Shown here: piece by piece, positions 35,301 through 44,247 of the stretch
Position numbering within the stretch: the stretch's first letter is position 1
Layout of the letters: the number at the start of each line of letters is the position of its first letter
From: Bryobacteraceae bacterium
GTDB taxonomy: Bacteria > Acidobacteriota > Terriglobia > Bryobacterales > Bryobacteraceae
DNA length: 64,000 nt
Direction: 5' to 3'
Assembly: GCA_019748195.1 (NCBI GenBank)
Contig: JAIEPW010000052.1
Coordinates: forward strand, 1 to 64,000
Program-made: the position numbers and the translations under genes
Notes under the pieces: model-generated
Seen by the model: only the letters and a program-made list of their open reading frames with translations
What the model was told of the DNA's origin: nothing
Databases searched by the model: none

Positions 35301-36368
35301 ATGCCGTTTGCTCCCATTCCCGAGGCCTTGGAAGACCTGCGCCTTGGCCGCATGCTCGTGGTGGTGGATGATGAAGACCGCGAGAACGAAGGCGATCTCA
35401 CGATCGCCGCGCAATTTGTCACTCCCGAAGTGATCAACTTCATGGCCAAGCACGGGCGTGGTCTGATCTGCCTCGCTCTCACGCCGGATTGCTGCGACCG
35501 CCTGGGGTTGCCGCTGATGTCCCGCCGGAACACGTCGCGTTTCTCTACTGCGTTCTGCGAGGCCATCGACGCCGCCGAAGGAGTCAGCACGGGGATCTCG
35601 GCCGCGGATCGCGCGCTCACGATTCAGGTCGCCATCCATCCGGCGTCCAAGCCGGAAGACTTGGCGCGTCCGGGTCACGTGTTCCCCCTCCGGGCGCGGG
35701 AAGGTGGCGTCCTGGTCCGCCCGGGTCAGACGGAAGCCTCGGTGGACCTGGCGCGCATGGCGGGATTGAACCCGTCCGGCGTGATCTGCGAAATCATGAA
35801 CGAGGATGGGACCATGGCGCGGGTCCCGCAGCTTCAGGAATTCTGCCGCGCCCACGACATGAAAATGATCTCGGTGGCGGACCTGATCCGCTACCGCCTG
35901 CGGCATGAGCGTTTCGTGCACCGCGTTGGGGAGGGATGCGTGGAGACGGAGTTCGGCGCGTTTCGCACCCTCACCTATTCGACGACGGTGGAGCCCGAGC
36001 GCCACCTGGCGCTGGTGTACGGCGACATCGCGGAGCGGGGGAGCGTTCTGGTGCGGATGCACTCGCATTGCGTCCTCGGCGATGTGTTCGGGTCCACAAG
36101 CTGCGAATGCGGACATTTGATCCGCGGGTCGATGCGCAAGATTGCGGCGGAGGGCGCGGGCGTGCTGGTCTATTTGCACCAAACCGGGCCTGGCGCCTGC
36201 CGGTATTCTCCCGAAGGGACCACCCGGCCGCTTCACGAGGTTGGAATTGGCGCGCAAATCCTTCGCGATCTTGGGCTTACGGACATCCGCCTGCTGACCA
36301 ACCGGCCCCGTAAAGTGGCCGGGCTGGAAGGTTATGGAATTCAGATCTCCGATCAGGTGCCGGTGTAA
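35301..36368 (+). CDS. ribBA: RibBA: DHBP synthase with degenerate GTP cyclohydrolase II half
   Basis: Residues 1-200 form 3,4-dihydroxy-2-butanone-4-phosphate synthase, complete with DDEDRENEGDL and HVFPLRA. It makes the four-carbon unit of riboflavin. Residues 205-355 are GTP cyclohydrolase II-like: the zinc Cys cluster is present (HSHCVLGDVFGSTSCECG) and so is the end (LLTNRPRKVAGLEGYGI). The central EGRGIGL...NK...DTxEAN...D-R-x-Y block is replaced by a short QTGPGACRYSPEG stretch, so this half should be inactive. ATG at 35301 is the homology start. Confidence 0.87.
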   Translation: MPFAPIPEALEDLRLGRMLVVVDDEDRENEGDLTIAAQFVTPEVINFMAKHGRGLICLALTPDCCDRLGLPLMSRRNTSRFSTAFCEAIDAAEGVSTGISAADRALTIQVAIHPASKPEDLARPGHVFPLRAREGGVLVRPGQTEASVDLARMAGLNPSGVICEIMNEDGTMARVPQLQEFCRAHDMKMISVADLIRYRLRHERFVHRVGEGCVETEFGAFRTLTYSTTVEPERHLALVYGDIAERGSVLVRMHSHCVLGDVFGSTSCECGHLIRGSMRKIAAEGAGVLVYLHQTGPGACRYSPEGTTRPLHEVGIGAQILRDLGLTDIRLLTNRPRKVAGLEGYGIQISDQVPV

Positions 36369-36451
36369 TAAATTCCCGCGCCCGGCGTCTTCCAGGCAGA
36401 AACAGAAACCCGAGCGGCCCAGGAGCCGTAAGAAGGGGAGTGAGGAAAACA

Positions 36452-37378
36452 ATGAAGATGATTCGCAACCTGATGGCCGGCGTCACCCTGGCGGCGGTGA
36501 GCGCGTTCGCCGTGGACGCCACGCTGCTGAACATGATTCAGCCGGACGCCCGCGTAGTCAGCGGCGTGATGGTGGACCAGAGCAAGGCTTCCAGCTTTGG
36601 ACAATACGTCCTGGGCCAGATCCAGGTGAACGATGCCTTTACCAGGTTTGTCAGCGAAACCGGGTTCGACCCGCGCCGCGACCTGAGCGAAATTGTCGCC
36701 GCCACTTCGGGCCAGGACAATAAGGGCGTCCTGGTGATCGGCAAGGGGATCTTCAATCCGGCGCGGATCATGAACACCATTCGCGCGCATGGCGGCGTTA
36801 TCACCAACCACAGGGGAATCGAGGTTGCCACCGGCGGTTCCGGCAGCGAGCAGGCGGCGATCGCCTTCCTCGACTCGCAAACGGCGCTGATGGGCCAGGC
36901 GGCGCAGGTCAACGCGGCGATCGACCGCAAGCTGGCCGGCGCGAAACTGGACTCCGGCCTGGCGGCCAAAGCCACCGCCGCTTCACTGAATCACGATGCC
37001 TGGTTCGTAACGCTGGCCCCGCTGAGCGATTTCTTCGCGGGCCACACATCGAGCACGCAACTGCAGAACGCCAACCTGTTCCAGGCAGTGGTGGAAGCGC
37101 GAGGCGGCGTGAAGTTCCTGAAGGCCGCCATCGAACTGAACGGCGAGGCGGTTGCCAAGACCGATCGCGATGCCCAGGCGCTGGCGGACGTCCTTCGTTT
37201 CTTCGGCTCCATGGCCCTGCAGAAGGATTCCTCGGGCCAGGCGGCGCAGTTGCTGCAGAACTTCCTGGTGACGCAGGATCAGAACATCACGCGCATGAAA
37301 CTGACGATCCCCGAGGAGATGCTGCAGAAACTGTTCGTGCCCAAGGCGGCTCGTGTGGCTGCTCGGGCAGCTCGCTAA
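36452..37378 (+). CDS. Secreted protein of unknown function
   Basis: A 308-residue protein with a signal peptide (MKMIRNLMAGVTLAAVSAFA). The body is alpha/beta and free of cysteine (IMNTIRAHGGVITNHRGIEV). The ATG at 36452 has a GAGG site 7 bases upstream, so it is preferred over the GTG at 36440. I do not recognise the family. It lies alone between ribBA and the convergent SDR-clpS operon. Confidence 0.7.
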   Translation: MKMIRNLMAGVTLAAVSAFAVDATLLNMIQPDARVVSGVMVDQSKASSFGQYVLGQIQVNDAFTRFVSETGFDPRRDLSEIVAATSGQDNKGVLVIGKGIFNPARIMNTIRAHGGVITNHRGIEVATGGSGSEQAAIAFLDSQTALMGQAAQVNAAIDRKLAGAKLDSGLAAKATAASLNHDAWFVTLAPLSDFFAGHTSSTQLQNANLFQAVVEARGGVKFLKAAIELNGEAVAKTDRDAQALADVLRFFGSMALQKDSSGQAAQLLQNFLVTQDQNITRMKLTIPEEMLQKLFVPKAARVAARAAR

Positions 37379-37437
37379 CATCTCACTCGCACGCAGTGCA
37401 TTGCAAAGCCGCACCCTTCACCGGGCGCGGCTTTTGC

Positions 37438-38205
37438 TTATCCGGCGTGGCTGATGTATTCCTTGCGTCCGCCGTCCACGGTCAGCGTCTGCGCGGTGAT
37501 GAAACCCGAGTCCTCGGATGCGAGGAATGCGGCCGCGTTGGCGATGTCCTCCACCCGGCCCGGTCGCTGGAGGATGCAGCGCGCCTGAATCGCTTCCACC
37601 ATGCGCGCCAACTCCTCGGGCGACCGCCCTTGCGCTACCAGGTCGGTCACGAAAAAGCCTGGCGCGATTGCATTCACCGTAATCCCGTACTGCCCCAGTT
37701 CCAGGGCAAAGCGCTTGGTCAGCAGCAGGACTTCCGCCTTGGTGGCCGCGTAGAACGTCGTGCCGGACATCGTGGTGCCGTGCGCGGCAACCGACGAGAT
37801 GTTGACCACCCGTCCCGCGGGGCTGCGCGTGAGATATGGCAGCGCGGCGCGCGTGACCGCAACCAGCCCGTCCACGTTCACGCGGCGCATGCGGTCGTAA
37901 TCGGACTGCTGGAAGTTCTCCAGATCTCCGCGCAGCAGGATGCCGGCATTGTTCACCAGGATGTCGAGCCCGCCCAGGCGGTCCGCCGCTTCCGGGACCA
38001 TGCGGTTCACCTGCTCGGGGTCCGCGACATCGCCTTGCACCGCGATGGCCCTGCCGCCGGAACTGCTGATCTCCTGCACGGCGGACTGGCCGGCAACACC
38101 GTCGCTTACATAGTTGATTGCCACCGCGACCCCATCGGCGGCGAGTCGGAGCGCGATCGCGCGCCCCAACCCGCGGCTGCCGCCCGTCACCAGCGCGGTT
38201 CTCAT
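37438..38205 (-). CDS. FabG-like short-chain dehydrogenase
   Basis: A 255-residue classical SDR with TGGSRGLG (cofactor site), NNAG, the catalytic Ser in VNISSVA, YAATK (Tyr/Lys) and PGFFVTDL. All catalytic residues are intact. It is close to 3-oxoacyl-ACP reductases but could act on other 3-oxo or alcohol substrates. Its ATG overlaps the clpS stop by four bases, so the two genes are cotranscribed. Confidence 0.88.
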   Translation of the reverse strand: MRTALVTGGSRGLGRAIALRLAADGVAVAINYVSDGVAGQSAVQEISSSGGRAIAVQGDVADPEQVNRMVPEAADRLGGLDILVNNAGILLRGDLENFQQSDYDRMRRVNVDGLVAVTRAALPYLTRSPAGRVVNISSVAAHGTTMSGTTFYAATKAEVLLLTKRFALELGQYGITVNAIAPGFFVTDLVAQGRSPEELARMVEAIQARCILQRPGRVEDIANAAAFLASEDSGFITAQTLTVDGGRKEYISHAG

Positions 38206-38534
38206 GCGGACGGTCCGGCGGGTTCGAGGATGGCGGTCATGGAGCCCTTCGATTTCGGCATCCGCCAGTCCGCGCCGTATCCGTGGATCTGATCGCGCGC
38301 GAAGGATGCTGCCGCGTAGTCGCAGGTCATCACAATGGTCCGGCCGGTGGTGTCGACCTCCACCGCATGGTGGTAAGCCTCCGCCGTGGTTTTCAGGAAC
38401 AGGTTCTGCAGCATCTCGATGACGTAGTCGTAGGTGTGGTCGTCGTCATCCAGAAGAACGACGTTGTAAAGAGGCGTGAGCTCCTCTTCGTTGCCGGTCT
38501 CGATTTCAGGGGTGGGAAGAACCGGGCTAGGCAT
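38202..38534 (-). CDS. clpS: ClpS adaptor of the Clp protease
   Basis: A 110-residue protein with YNVVLLDDDDHTYDYVIEML, the N-degron binding signature of ClpS, then AVEVDTTGRTIV. ClpS delivers N-end-rule substrates to ClpAP or ClpCP. Its length is usual, with an N-terminal disordered extension. It is first gene of a two-gene operon with the SDR; clpA is not adjacent here. Confidence 0.9.
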   Translation of the reverse strand: MPSPVLPTPEIETGNEEELTPLYNVVLLDDDDHTYDYVIEMLQNLFLKTTAEAYHHAVEVDTTGRTIVMTCDYAAASFARDQIHGYGADWRMPKSKGSMTAILEPAGPSA

Positions 38535-38584
38535 CGACAGGGTTCTCCAGCAATGCTAGCACGGCTCCCCCGCATCGTTCCCCG

Positions 38585-39307
38585 CTACTTGGCCGCGGCC
38601 AGCCGCGCCTTCGTGGGCTCAAGCCGCCCTTCGTCGTGGCAGTTCTTGCACAGCAGGTTGGTCTTGGCGACCAGCTCCGGACGCTCTTTCCAGGTCTTGG
38701 CCATGGGCAGGTAGGGCGAGTCCTTGAGCACCGAAATCATCTTGTCCAGGTGCTTCTCGTACTCCTCCTGGCGTCCGGTGCGCTGCGCCGCCATGGTCAG
38801 CCCGGCAAGCAGTTCGCCTTGCAGGTGCGACGGGAGCTTGTCCACGATGGGCAACTGCTGCGCCGCCATCTTCTGGTAGGCGTCATAAGCCTTGCTCCAT
38901 TCGCCCTGGCGCTTGTCGGCGGGCAGGCGATCGGCGAACAGGGCGCGGCTGGCGGCGGATACGGCGAGCACGCCCCCGTCATTGGGCGAGAGCTTGGACG
39001 CGGCCTCAAAACGCTCCTGCGCCAGCGCGTAGTAACGATCGCCGTCCGCCACCTTGCCTTCCTGGTAGGCCAGCAGCGCCCGGTACAGCGTGGAACTCGC
39101 CTGCCACACCACCACGTGATGACGCTGATTCGGGCGTTCGTTGAAAAGCTCGTCCAGCATCTTTTCGCCCCTCTCGAAGCGAGCCATATCCTTCTGCAGG
39201 TAGCCGGCGAAGATGTCCTCGCGCACGATGGTGTGGACGGTTAGGCGAGGGTCGCTGTCGGCCTGGACGGCAAGCACCAAGAACAACGGAAGGGCTAATC
39301 TTTTCAT
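38585..39307 (-). CDS. Exported helical protein with C-terminal CxxCH motif
   Basis: A signal peptide precedes a mostly helical, TPR-like body (ASSTLYRALLAYQEGKVADGDRYYALAQERFEAA). Near the end lies LLCKNCHDEGR, a C-x-x-C-H haem c attachment motif. A single CxxCH at the end of an exported protein suggests a monohaem c-type cytochrome or a cytochrome-like tail, although no distal Met ligand is obvious. Family not recognised. Confidence 0.65.
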   Translation of the reverse strand: MKRLALPLFLVLAVQADSDPRLTVHTIVREDIFAGYLQKDMARFERGEKMLDELFNERPNQRHHVVVWQASSTLYRALLAYQEGKVADGDRYYALAQERFEAASKLSPNDGGVLAVSAASRALFADRLPADKRQGEWSKAYDAYQKMAAQQLPIVDKLPSHLQGELLAGLTMAAQRTGRQEEYEKHLDKMISVLKDSPYLPMAKTWKERPELVAKTNLLCKNCHDEGRLEPTKARLAAAK

Positions 39308-39397
39308 GTGCTTCAGTTTACACGGATTCTCCGCCTGGGGGAACGGTTTTGTGGCGTCTCCCGCCGTTCGACGCGCCCGCGCGGACCAGCCGGTCGC

Positions 39398-39997
39398 TTA
39401 GCTTCGCCGCTTGCGCCACACCGCCGGACCGTCGGCTTCCCACATCTCCTCGCGATAGTAGATCGGCTCCTCGCAGACCAGGTCCGGCCGCAGAAAGCTG
39501 AGCTCGCTTGCCAGCCAGTCCAGTTGCGCGAAATCCGTTCGCCCGGAGCGCACGAACGTATCCAAAACGCGGAACAGCGTTTCAGCCCGCTGCATACGAA
39601 TGGCTTCATAAGGCCGCAGACCATGGGTGAAGCGGTCCAATCCCTGTTCGCCCGGATCGTCGGAGCGTTGGCGCGGGCCTTCCACGATGTTCCAGGGCGG
39701 CCACACCACGCGCTGCTCGATCTGGTGGCATTCCACGACATCGAGCGACGCGTCGCGGACCCCCGCGTGATAGTGATTCAGATTGCCGAGCGTCCGCGAG
39801 GCGACCAGCGCCAGGAACTGCCGCGCCGCCCGGTGCGGCTCCGGCGCCTGCGCTTGATGCGCGCACCGGGCCACCAGGTTCCAACTGTCGCGAAGCAGGT
39901 GGAAAGGGATCACGTGGTGCAGAATCAGGGTCATGGGGGCGGTGGAACGCCGCCACGACCGGGGATCGTCGGGCCTGCTTTCGATAATCGGCAACAT
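39398..39997 (-). CDS. Hypothetical protein with HNH-like HHVIP motif
   Basis: A 199-residue protein. Near the N-terminus LILHHVIPFHLLRDSWN resembles the H-H-x-I-P/N start of HNH/AHH nuclease-like domains; a later LGNLNHYH could supply another ligand. The rest is unrecognised. The frame is open to 40081, but the ATG at 39997 fits better because upstream residues are low-complexity. Nuclease activity is only a possibility. Confidence 0.5.
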   Translation of the reverse strand: MLPIIESRPDDPRSWRRSTAPMTLILHHVIPFHLLRDSWNLVARCAHQAQAPEPHRAARQFLALVASRTLGNLNHYHAGVRDASLDVVECHQIEQRVVWPPWNIVEGPRQRSDDPGEQGLDRFTHGLRPYEAIRMQRAETLFRVLDTFVRSGRTDFAQLDWLASELSFLRPDLVCEEPIYYREEMWEADGPAVWRKRRS

Positions 39998-40092
39998 CTT
40001 GCTATTATCCGCGCCATTCCCCCAAAACCGGCTCACCCCATTAAGGCCGAAACCGGAAGCTCGGCCCCGGCGTCCTGACATCGGGGACTCAT

Positions 40093-41409
40093 ATGCGCGC
40101 TTGCTGTTTCTTCGTCCTGCTGCTCCCGGCGGCTTTCGCCCAGCAGCCCCCCGCTCCGGAACCGCCCCAGGAAACCGATATCGTTTTCCGCAGCGACGTG
40201 TCGCTGATCCGCGTGGACGCTCAAGTCCTGCGCCGTAATGGAGATCCGGTTCTGCACCTGCAGCGCGAGGACTTCCTGCTCCGCGACAATGGCAAGGTCC
40301 AGGAGATCCGGAACTTCGTCACCGAGGATCTGCCGGTGGACGTGCTCCTTCTGCTGGACGTCAGCGGCAGCATGCGTACCCACGTGGAGAGTATCGCCGC
40401 GGCGTCCCGCGAGGCCATGGCGGTGTTGGGACAGGACGACCGGGTGGCGATCATGGTCTTCGACCGCGCCACGCGCGTCCGCCTGCCATTCCGCGCCGGC
40501 CGGCAGGACGTGTACCGCGAGTTCGAGCGGCTGCTGAATCAGGAATCTTTCAACGGCGGCACGGACATCACCCGGGCGCTCCTCGACGCCGCGCGGTTCA
40601 TGGAGCGGTCCGCGCGCAAGGAGGCGCGGCGGGCGATTGTCATCCTGACCGATGACCAGACGGAATTCGATCGTGACGATTTCCAGGTGGGCCGGGCGCT
40701 GGAGCGCGCCGATACGGTGCTGAGCGCGATCCTGGCGCCGAACTTCATGCAGCCGCGCACGTGGTTTCAGCGTCCGCGGGGCGGGCAATGGCCCGGCGGA
40801 TGGCAGATCCCGCTGCCCATTCCCGGCGGCGGAGGGCGCTGGCCGGGCGGCAACGGCCCGGTGATCCTGGGGCCGCGCGGTTCCCGCACCCGTTCGGCGG
40901 GCACGGCGGAGATCGCTATCGCCTCCGGCGGGGACAGCATGAACATCAGCGACGCCTCCGCCTTCGAAACCACGCTGGCGCGCATCCGGCAGCGATACGC
41001 CTTGTACTACCAGCTCCCCGCGGGAGCCCGCGCGGGCGAGCCCCGCAGTGTCTCCATCCAACTGGCCGCGCACACGCGGCGCCGGTTGCCGGACGCCGAG
41101 GTCCGCTACCGGCGCAGCTATAACGCCCCGGCCGACGCGGCGCCATCCACGGAGGCGGTGGAGGAAACCACCGTCACGCCGGCCGGGGAGCAGCCCAAGG
41201 CCTCCGAACCCGCTCCCGAGGAGACGGCCCCTTCGCCGCGGCGGCGTCCCGCGGTGAGCGAACCCGGCGCGGCGCGCGGCCCCATCACGCCGGGCGCGGC
41301 GCAATCTGGCGGCTGGCCCCGAATGGAGGAACAGAGCGGCGGGTGGCGCCGTGTCACCGACGCCCCCAAGGCGGAAGCCCCGAAGCCGGAGCCGGCCAAG
41401 AAAAACTAA
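40093..41409 (+). CDS. Secreted VWA-domain protein (TIGR03436 type)
   Basis: A signal peptide (1-16) is followed by a VWFA-related domain. [22 protein letters not shown] and [17 protein letters not shown] form the N-terminal module of the acidobacterial VWFA-related family, then the MIDAS motif DVSGSM, with GGTDITRAL and ILTDDQTE. The C-terminal third is a Pro/Gly/Ala-rich disordered tail. Probably a surface or periplasmic adhesion or scaffold protein binding a divalent ion. Its end overlaps the convergent copper ATPase by four bases. Confidence 0.85.
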   Translation: MRACCFFVLLLPAAFAQQPPAPEPPQETDIVFRSDVSLIRVDAQVLRRNGDPVLHLQREDFLLRDNGKVQEIRNFVTEDLPVDVLLLLDVSGSMRTHVESIAAASREAMAVLGQDDRVAIMVFDRATRVRLPFRAGRQDVYREFERLLNQESFNGGTDITRALLDAARFMERSARKEARRAIVILTDDQTEFDRDDFQVGRALERADTVLSAILAPNFMQPRTWFQRPRGGQWPGGWQIPLPIPGGGGRWPGGNGPVILGPRGSRTRSAGTAEIAIASGGDSMNISDASAFETTLARIRQRYALYYQLPAGARAGEPRSVSIQLAAHTRRRLPDAEVRYRRSYNAPADAAPSTEAVEETTVTPAGEQPKASEPAPEETAPSPRRRPAVSEPGAARGPITPGAAQSGGWPRMEEQSGGWRRVTDAPKAEAPKPEPAKKN

Positions 41410-43700
41410 AGCTCGGCCTTGCGCAGCCGCAGCGCGTTGGCGATCACCGAAACGGAACTGAACGTCATCGCCGCGGCCGCGATCATCGGGCTCAGCAGAA
41501 GCCCGAATGCCGGATACAGAACCCCCGCGGCCACCGGCACGCCCAGCGCGTTGTAGACGAACGCGAAGAACAGGTTTTGGCGGATGTTGCGCATCGTGGC
41601 GCGGCTCAGCCGGATGGCGCGCGCCACGCCGCGCAGGTCGCCGTGAACCAGCGTAATGCCCGCGCTCTGAATGGCGACGTCGGTGCCTGTGCCCATCGCG
41701 ATCCCCGCCCGGGCCTGAGCCAGCGCGGGCGCGTCGTTGACGCCGTCGCCCGCCATCGCCACTTTACGCCCCGTATCCTCGAACGCCTGGATGATCTGCG
41801 CTTTCTGATGCGGCAACACTTCCGCGCGCACCTCGGCGATCTCCAGGGACCGCGCCACCGCTTCGGCGGTCTCGCGGGTGTCCCCGGTGAGCATCACGGT
41901 CTTCAGCTTCTCCCGGCGCAGGATGTCCAGAGCCTCCCTGGTGGAACTCTTCACCGTGTCCGCGATGCTCAGCACGCCGGCGACACGCCCATCGATCGCG
42001 ACGAACACGGAGGTCTGGCCCTTGTGGCGCATCGACTCGGCGGTGGCGGCGAACTCGGTGGGCGGAATCGCGAGCTGCTCCAGTAGCGTGGCATTGCCCA
42101 AGGCCACCTGCCGGCCTTCCACGATGCCGGTAAGCCCCCGTCCGGTGTGATACTCGAATCGCTCCGCGTGGGGAACGTCGATGCCCCGCTCGTCGGCGGC
42201 CGCCAGAATCGCCGCGGCCAGCGGATGCTCGCTCGATCGCTCCAGCGCCGCCGCGTAGCGCAGCACGCTCTCATCGCCCGCCACCCGCGTCACCCGCGGC
42301 CTGCCTTCGGTCAGCGTTCCGGTCTTGTCGAAAACCACCGTGTCCACCTTTTCCAGCGCCTCCAGCGCTTCCGCGCTGCGGATCAGGATGCCCTCGCGAG
42401 CGCCGCGCCCCACGCCCACCATGATCGACATCGGCGTCGCCAGCCCCAGCGCGCAGGGGCAGGCGATGATCAGCACCGCTACCGCGTTCACCAGCGCGTA
42501 CACCAGTTTCGGTTCGGGTCCGAACAAGGCCCAAACGGCAAAGGTAACGGCCGAGATCGCTACCACCAGCGGCACGAACCATGCCGATACCCGATCGGCG
42601 ACCCGCTGGATCGGAGCGCGCGTGCGTTGGGCTTCCGCCACCAGTTTCACGATTTGCGCCAGCAGCGTGTCTCCGCCCACCCGCTGCGCGGTCATCAGAA
42701 ACGATCCCTGGCCGTTCAGCGTGCCCCCGGTAACCCGATCGCCGCCTGTCTTTTCCACCGGAAGCGACTCGCCCGTGATCATGGACTCGTCGATGGCGGA
42801 ACTGCCCTCCACCACCGCGCCGTCCACCGGCACTTTCTCGCCGGGACGCACGCGCAACGTGTCGCCCGCGCGAACCAGTTCGACATCGATATCCTGCTCG
42901 CGGGCCTGAACCACCAGGCGAGCCTTCTTTGGAGCGAACGACAGCAGCGCCTTCATCGCGCTCGAAGTCTGTGCCCGCGCGCGGATTTCCAGCACCTGTC
43001 CCAGCAGCACCAGCGTCACGATCACCGCCGCGGCCTCGAAGTATACCGGCACTTCGCCATGGCCGCCGCGGAACTCGGCGGGAAGCACGCCGGGGAAGAG
43101 GACCGCGAAGATGCTGAACCCGAACGCGACCCCGGTCCCGATGGCGATCAGCGTGAACATGTTCGGGCTCCGGTTCACCACCGAGTGCCAGCCTCGCTCG
43201 AAGAACGGCCACCCACACCACAGCACCACCGGCGCCGCCAGCGCCATCTCCGCCCATGGCTTCCACCCCGGAGCGTGCGCGAGCCAGCCCAGCATCGGCC
43301 CCATCGCCAGGAGCAGCAGCGGGACGGTAAGCACCGCGGCCACCCGGAAGCGGCGCGTCATGTCTTCCAGTTCCACGTTCTTTTCCTCCGCCGCCACAGC
43401 CGCTCCCATTGGCTCCAGCGCCATCCCGCACTTCGGGCACGCGCCCGGACGGTCTGAGATGACCTCGGGGTCCATCGGACACGTATACCGCGAGGCCTGC
43501 GCCTCGGGCTCGCGCCACGTTTCCGGGTGCAGATACTTCTCCGGAGTGGCGCGGAAGCGTGCAAAACAACCCAGACTGCAGAAGAAGTACGCGGCGCCGG
43601 AGTACTCGTAGGACGCGGCGCTCTTAGCCGCATCCACCATCATGCCGCACACCGGATCCTTCACTTGCGGTTTGTTGAGAATAGCGAACGGGTTGCCCAT
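41406..43700 (-). CDS. copA: Copper-translocating P1B-type ATPase
   Basis: A 764-residue heavy-metal ATPase. A YHS domain ([11 protein letters not shown] ... [11 protein letters not shown]) and a heavy-metal-binding domain ([24 protein letters not shown]) occupy the N-terminus in place of an HMA domain. These are followed by eight membrane helices with the CPC motif ([13 protein letters not shown]), DKTGTLTEG phosphorylation site, [17 protein letters not shown] and [19 protein letters not shown] and the M-x(2)-SS helix point to Cu+ (P1B-1). It exports copper to the periplasm. Confidence 0.93.
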   Translation of the reverse strand: MGNPFAILNKPQVKDPVCGMMVDAAKSAASYEYSGAAYFFCSLGCFARFRATPEKYLHPETWREPEAQASRYTCPMDPEVISDRPGACPKCGMALEPMGAAVAAEEKNVELEDMTRRFRVAAVLTVPLLLLAMGPMLGWLAHAPGWKPWAEMALAAPVVLWCGWPFFERGWHSVVNRSPNMFTLIAIGTGVAFGFSIFAVLFPGVLPAEFRGGHGEVPVYFEAAAVIVTLVLLGQVLEIRARAQTSSAMKALLSFAPKKARLVVQAREQDIDVELVRAGDTLRVRPGEKVPVDGAVVEGSSAIDESMITGESLPVEKTGGDRVTGGTLNGQGSFLMTAQRVGGDTLLAQIVKLVAEAQRTRAPIQRVADRVSAWFVPLVVAISAVTFAVWALFGPEPKLVYALVNAVAVLIIACPCALGLATPMSIMVGVGRGAREGILIRSAEALEALEKVDTVVFDKTGTLTEGRPRVTRVAGDESVLRYAAALERSSEHPLAAAILAAADERGIDVPHAERFEYHTGRGLTGIVEGRQVALGNATLLEQLAIPPTEFAATAESMRHKGQTSVFVAIDGRVAGVLSIADTVKSSTREALDILRREKLKTVMLTGDTRETAEAVARSLEIAEVRAEVLPHQKAQIIQAFEDTGRKVAMAGDGVNDAPALAQARAGIAMGTGTDVAIQSAGITLVHGDLRGVARAIRLSRATMRNIRQNLFFAFVYNALGVPVAAGVLYPAFGLLLSPMIAAAAMTFSSVSVIANALRLRKAEL

Positions 43701-43746
43701 AATTGCCGGACTGCCTTGTATAGATGCGGAATCCTGGAAAAGGTCG

Positions 43747-44238
43747 CTACGGCCGGCGGTCCAGGCGATAGCAGATCAGGCTGCCCGAGTCTTCCACGCG
43801 CGCCATCCCCAACCGCTCCATCACGCCGAACGACTTGCCGTTGGGGGCGTCGGCGCGCGCCGTTACTGAATCCAGCAGCCGGTTGTCGAACGCGTATGCG
43901 ATCACCGCCGCGGCGGCTTCGGTCGCCAGCCCTTGTCCCCAATACTCCGGCAGCAAGCCGTAGAGAACTTCCCAGCAATCCGAATAAAAAAACCCGGCGA
44001 ACCCCGCCAGCGCTCCTGTCCCGGCGGCGTGGACGCACCACAGTCCCAGATGGTGCCGCGACTCGTTCTGGAGCGAATCGCCGACAATCTCTCGCGCGCG
44101 CTCCAAGGTGCAGATCACGTCGTCGAAGAGATAGCGCCGGACGTCCGCGTTCGACCACAGTTCGCGCAACCGGTCCGTGTCTCCGGCGCGCACGGGGATC
44201 AGAATCAGGCGATCCGTCCTCAGTTCGGGCAGCGGCAT
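43747..44238 (-). CDS. GNAT acetyltransferase (RimJ/RimL-like)
   Basis: A 163-residue GNAT protein of the Acetyltransf_3 type. [15 protein letters not shown] is the usual start, [22 protein letters not shown] the acetyl-CoA loop, and [13 protein letters not shown] the C-terminal motif. Members acetylate ribosomal protein N-termini or small molecules; the substrate is unknown. It follows the histidine kinase gene by 9 bases and probably shares its transcript. Confidence 0.87.
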   Translation of the reverse strand: MPLPELRTDRLILIPVRAGDTDRLRELWSNADVRRYLFDDVICTLERAREIVGDSLQNESRHHLGLWCVHAAGTGALAGFAGFFYSDCWEVLYGLLPEYWGQGLATEAAAAVIAYAFDNRLLDSVTARADAPNGKSFGVMERLGMARVEDSGSLICYRLDRRP

Positions 44239-44247
44239 GAACGAAGC

